From Bugula neritina (Eukaryota > Bryozoa > Gymnolaemata > Cheilostomatida > Bugulidae): a stretch of 60,000 bases of DNA. Shown in pieces: positions 56,813-60,000 of the stretch. The notes under the pieces are model-generated. The model did no database searches, was not told the origin of the DNA, and saw nothing but the letters and a program-made list of their open reading frames with translations. The stretch covers positions 20,088,700-20,148,699 of the forward strand of contig OZ037768.1 in NCBI GenBank assembly GCA_964035545.1, given 5' to 3'. The position numbers and the translations under genes are program-made. Numbering within the stretch: the stretch's first letter is position 1; every line of letters starts with the position of its first letter.

Positions 56813-58600
56813 CAGGGATGTAGTGGCAAAAATATTCTTGGCCATACTCTCAGGCCGGGGGTCCAGGGGGCCGCCCAGGCCCCCGGCGGGGTCCGGGGCA
56901 GCGCCCCGGCCGCCGAAGCCCTCAGAGCGCTTCTGATGCGAATTTATGCAATTTAAAGCCATTGTGAATTCTAATTCTTCTGAAAAAAATCTGTGTTGAA
57001 ATGTGCACCTCACTATTATTTTCATACCATACCAGCTACATGACGACTGGGCATTGCTGCAAACTATATAAATATTCAGTATTGTCCCATACCTGTTGAC
57101 TGTAATTTTAAATGTAGTCTTACTCAATTGACACTAAGTCCAACCTGTACAGAAAAATTGCTGAAGATCTCAAAAAGATGGAAGGATAGAGACAGGTAAC
57201 AAGTGCTCTCCAAATGTAACCTGATTACTTCAAATATCTAATACACTGACGTGCACAGAAAAAAAATTATAGAACAGAACAGAGGAAGATTGCAAATTAG
57301 AAAATGTGTGTTGGTTATTTATAAAGAGCAATTTGAATTGATAACTCATTGGCAAGCAGAAATTGGTTGAAAACCTAGTTGGAGTTTATTAGAGTATACT
57401 AGTCTAATCCATAAGGAGATACCACCGCACCTCCTTGCACACAATAAAGCACACCAAAGAAGAGTATGTTAACTTGGTTTTAAAGTAAAACCCCTGAGCT
57501 TCCACTAGACACATCAAGGAAATATACCCCAAAAGAACAAATTTGACAGGTTCAATATGTGTTAACCTAGAAGATGATTAAATGTAAAGCCAGACGTTAG
57601 TACAATCAAACATAAAAGGTTACTTATGGTGGTGTACAGTTTGCAAAACCTCATTGCATTGATAATTAACATGGAATAACGCAACCAAAATGTGGATATA
57701 GTACCTGTAGACCTCGGTGATAAATTTTCATTAACCTCTCCTACACACCTGGTACTGTTTCCTGAAGACATTTTGATTTTATTTCTGGATTTCATGTTGG
57801 TTTTTTTTCCAAATTTCATTGCTTATTGACAAAATGCAAGTCCACACAAGATAAATAATGGCAACTTTCTAGCTGACACTGCCTTGCTGAGGCCACATTA
57901 TTGGTATATTATAAGAATTTAGTCCCGCCAAATAAAACCATACTTAATTGTGCTAGAGTTAAAATTTAAAAACTATGTTTTAGATCTTCCTGTTCCTCAG
58001 AGCACCTGATTTTTCGAATTTTCAATATTTTTTTTGCAAGGTTATAGACAAAAATCTACTATTTTGGCCAATTTTACCTGAAAAGTTTATTTTTCAATCC
58101 CTGCCAAATATCTCAGCAGGAAAGCATAGTATTCGAATAAAACAAACACTGTCGAAAACCTGAGAAATTTATGCATAACAACCTTTTTTATCTTTTCAAT
58201 AGCCTTCATAGATTTTCTAAAAATTAGTGATTTATACACTGAAAATGAAATATTTTTTCCTTAGTAATCACTAATGCGCAGCACTTCGCGCTTCAGTGAA
58301 TACGTAGAGATGAGAAGATGGAATGTTGATAGCTGCTTATTATTCATAGTGTAATCTCAGGCTAAACAATCACAAGTAGGCAACACGCATGTCACCCACA
58401 TAGCATTAACATAACAAGAACTTAAACTAGATTGTGAGCGAAATTTATGATGTTCTCAGTGAGGATGCCCTAACTATCCTGTGCACTAATCAGTAACACT
58501 TTCAAAAAATATATGCCCATACGGGCGTATGGCCAAGAACAGCCTATTTTCTTCTAGGCCATACGGCGTATGGGACCGTATGGGTACCACTACATCCCTG
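56813..58600. mobile_element. Non-autonomous hAT transposon
   Basis: Terminal inverted repeats CAGGGATGTAGTGG (56813-56826 and complement at 58587-58600) are flanked by a perfect 8-bp duplication CATATACA (56805-56812 and 58601-58608), the hAT signature. A GC-rich block at about 56852-56935 stands out from the AT-rich background, and the right end has repeated CCATACGG/CGTATGG motifs. No hAT transposase (no RNase H-like core or BED finger) is present; the 85-codon minus frame at 57562-57819 is unrecognised. Confidence 0.9.
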
Positions 58601-58608
58601 CATATACA

Positions 58609-58926
58609 TTATACAGACAAATCCGGTTTAATCATCCTCCAACTTTCTATTGAATGAACGTAGGCCTTTGATTACAGCATAGTTTAGTGGTCATTACATT
58701 ATAATCATCATCTCTTCCTGCATGATTGTATCAGCTGCTACAATAGTCTCAGTACCATGCTTATCAGTTTCAGTTTGTACGAAGAGCGTGCTTAGTACCC
58801 CAACCATTGTTAACATCAGTGGAGCGTTAAGCAAGGGGGCGTATGACCTGTCACCGAGGTTGTTGGCATATAATATTCACTAGTTCACTGCAGGCCTTCG
58901 AACACTCAACTTGTATTCAGTAAAAC
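58609..58926. promoter_or_regulatory. Presumed promoter region of the right-hand coactosin-like gene
   Basis: Only position supports this; I see no clear TATA box or initiator. The hAT insertion ends 326 bp before the start codon. Confidence 0.3.
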
Positions 58927-59682
58927 ATGGCTACTATGGATAGAGATGCTATTCGTATGGCGTATGACGATGTTAGGAACGACCACACAGACACTATGTG
59001 GTAAGTGACATGTTAGCTGTGACCCTGGGTGTTTCTAAAACAGGTGCTCACAGGTGACTCATGACATGTGACAGACAAACTAATGACAGGAAACTTGTTA
59101 GTATTTCCATGTAAATCTCACAAAATATTACAGACAAATCGAATTTGGAAGTCAGAAAGTGTGTGTGAATCTGTGTTAATTCTTACTGTGTCACTGTGGA
59201 GCTGCAAAGAGCTGATAAAATTGAACCTGATGCGTAGTTTATATGATTAGATGCTACTTCCTGTTTGTGTAGCCTACGTTCTTAACGTTGAGCTGTCGTA
59301 AGAGATTTTCAGTTTCTAGTAACTCGAAATGAAGAAGTGAGGCAAGAACTGTACGACTTGTAACATTTTTAGTTTCAACTCACTGCCTCGCTGCTTTTTC
59401 ATGACTCCAACTTGATAATTGCGGTTAAACTTAGAGCTAACGTCTGCTTAGGAAAGAATCAGCTGTACAAATGGAAGGCGGTCACTTTATGAAACATTCA
59501 AACTAGAATTTAATGAAAAGTTGTAAGTCTCTGGTTATATAAACAGGTTGCATGGAAAGTAAGTCTCAGATGCTTTTACTGTTCTTACTCTACTTCCAGG
59601 TCAACTTTCAAATACGAAGGAAAACAAATAGTCCATGAAGAATCAGGCATTGACTTTGATGAGTTCTCTAGTAAATTCTCCC
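58927..59682 (+). CDS. COTL1: Coactosin-like actin-binding protein, 5' exons
   Basis: Exons 58927-59000 and 59600-59682, in phase; the gene continues past 60000. The protein begins MATMDRDAIRMAYDDVRNDH, matching the coactosin start (MATKIDKEACRAAYNLVRDD), then TMW joins to STFKYEGKQIV and SGIDFDEFSSKFS. This is the first half of the ADF-homology domain. Coactosin-like proteins bind F-actin and, in vertebrates, 5-lipoxygenase. Exon 1 and 2 boundaries match those of the damaged copy at 47441, including the split Trp codon, which supports duplication. After 59682 no further exon is visible before the edge. Confidence 0.85.
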
Positions 59683-60000
59683 GTAAGAACACTAAATTCA
59701 CTTGTACTATATGAAACATATGCAGTTTCTAGGGTTAAGATTCAGTTATTTTGTCTAACTTAGCCATGACTCATAAAGCAGTTAAACTACTATAACACTA
59801 GTTCTAGCAATAGTACAGTCAGCTGATACTGTCAACTTAGTACTATGTAGTAGAAGAACTGGGTCAAAGTTACAGTGAGTCAAGTCACAATCCAGACCAA
59901 GTCAATTTGAATTGACTTACAAGTTTGTAACCAAGTGGATATCTATAATGCCTATTTAAGAGATTAGTAAAAATTTTGTGATTAGTTTCATGCATTTAAT
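59683..60000 (+). other. Intron of the coactosin-like gene
   Basis: Follows donor CCC|GTAAGA. AT-rich, no exon recognised before the window ends. Confidence 0.5.

Overview
This is a metazoan nuclear sequence: AT-rich, with genes split into short GT-AG exons, ordinary AATAAA signals, tRNA-derived SINEs, MITEs, long (TA)n microsatellites and one young BEL/Pao-type LTR element. IFT25, FoxJ1, Rab34 and a cAMP-receptor-like 7TM receptor point to a ciliated animal that is not an insect or nematode. A lophotrochozoan such as a bryozoan is my best guess, but the species cannot be read from the window.

Layout. 800-2963 (+) holds the 3' exons of WBP11, a splicing factor whose 5' end lies outside the window. 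3436-5355 (-) is FOXJ1, the master regulator of motile cilia. It is divergent from IFT25/HSPB11 (6292-7406, +), and a perfect RFX X-box lies between them. 9077-12990 (+) encodes a cation-dependent mannose-6-phosphate-receptor-like protein. 13150-14466 is a non-autonomous DNA transposon. 15935-18652 (+) is BAP31. 19339-19885 (-) is a small Tim chaperone of Tim8 type. 20639-21785 is a Harbinger-like MITE. 22478-26234 (-) is a Rab34-like GTPase, divergent from RPL23A (26613-29066, +). 30948-37684 (-) is a ten-exon cAMP-receptor-like GPCR. 37743-40201 is a cluster of SINEs and a second Harbinger-like MITE. 42294-45257 (+) encodes a stand-alone TAZ1 zinc-finger protein. 47441-48765 (+) is a damaged coactosin-like gene. 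49121-55301 is the BEL/Pao element (coding on -), which has lost its reverse transcriptase. 56813-58600 is a non-autonomous hAT element. 58927 to the right edge (+) is the start of an apparently intact coactosin-like gene.

How the genes relate. Three genes within 22 kb act in cilia: FoxJ1 (transcription), IFT25 (intraflagellar transport and Hedgehog component export) and Rab34 (early ciliary vesicle). FoxJ1 and IFT25 share one promoter region. M6PR-like, BAP31 and Rab34 act in the secretory and lysosomal system, and Tim8 in mitochondrial import. The two coactosin-like loci look like copies of one actin-regulator gene, with the retroelement and the hAT element lying between them.

Exon joins were made by eye from splice signals, reading phase and similarity to families I know. 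No alignment or transcript data were available. Spans given for multi-exon genes run from first to last coding base seen; exon coordinates are in the evidence.
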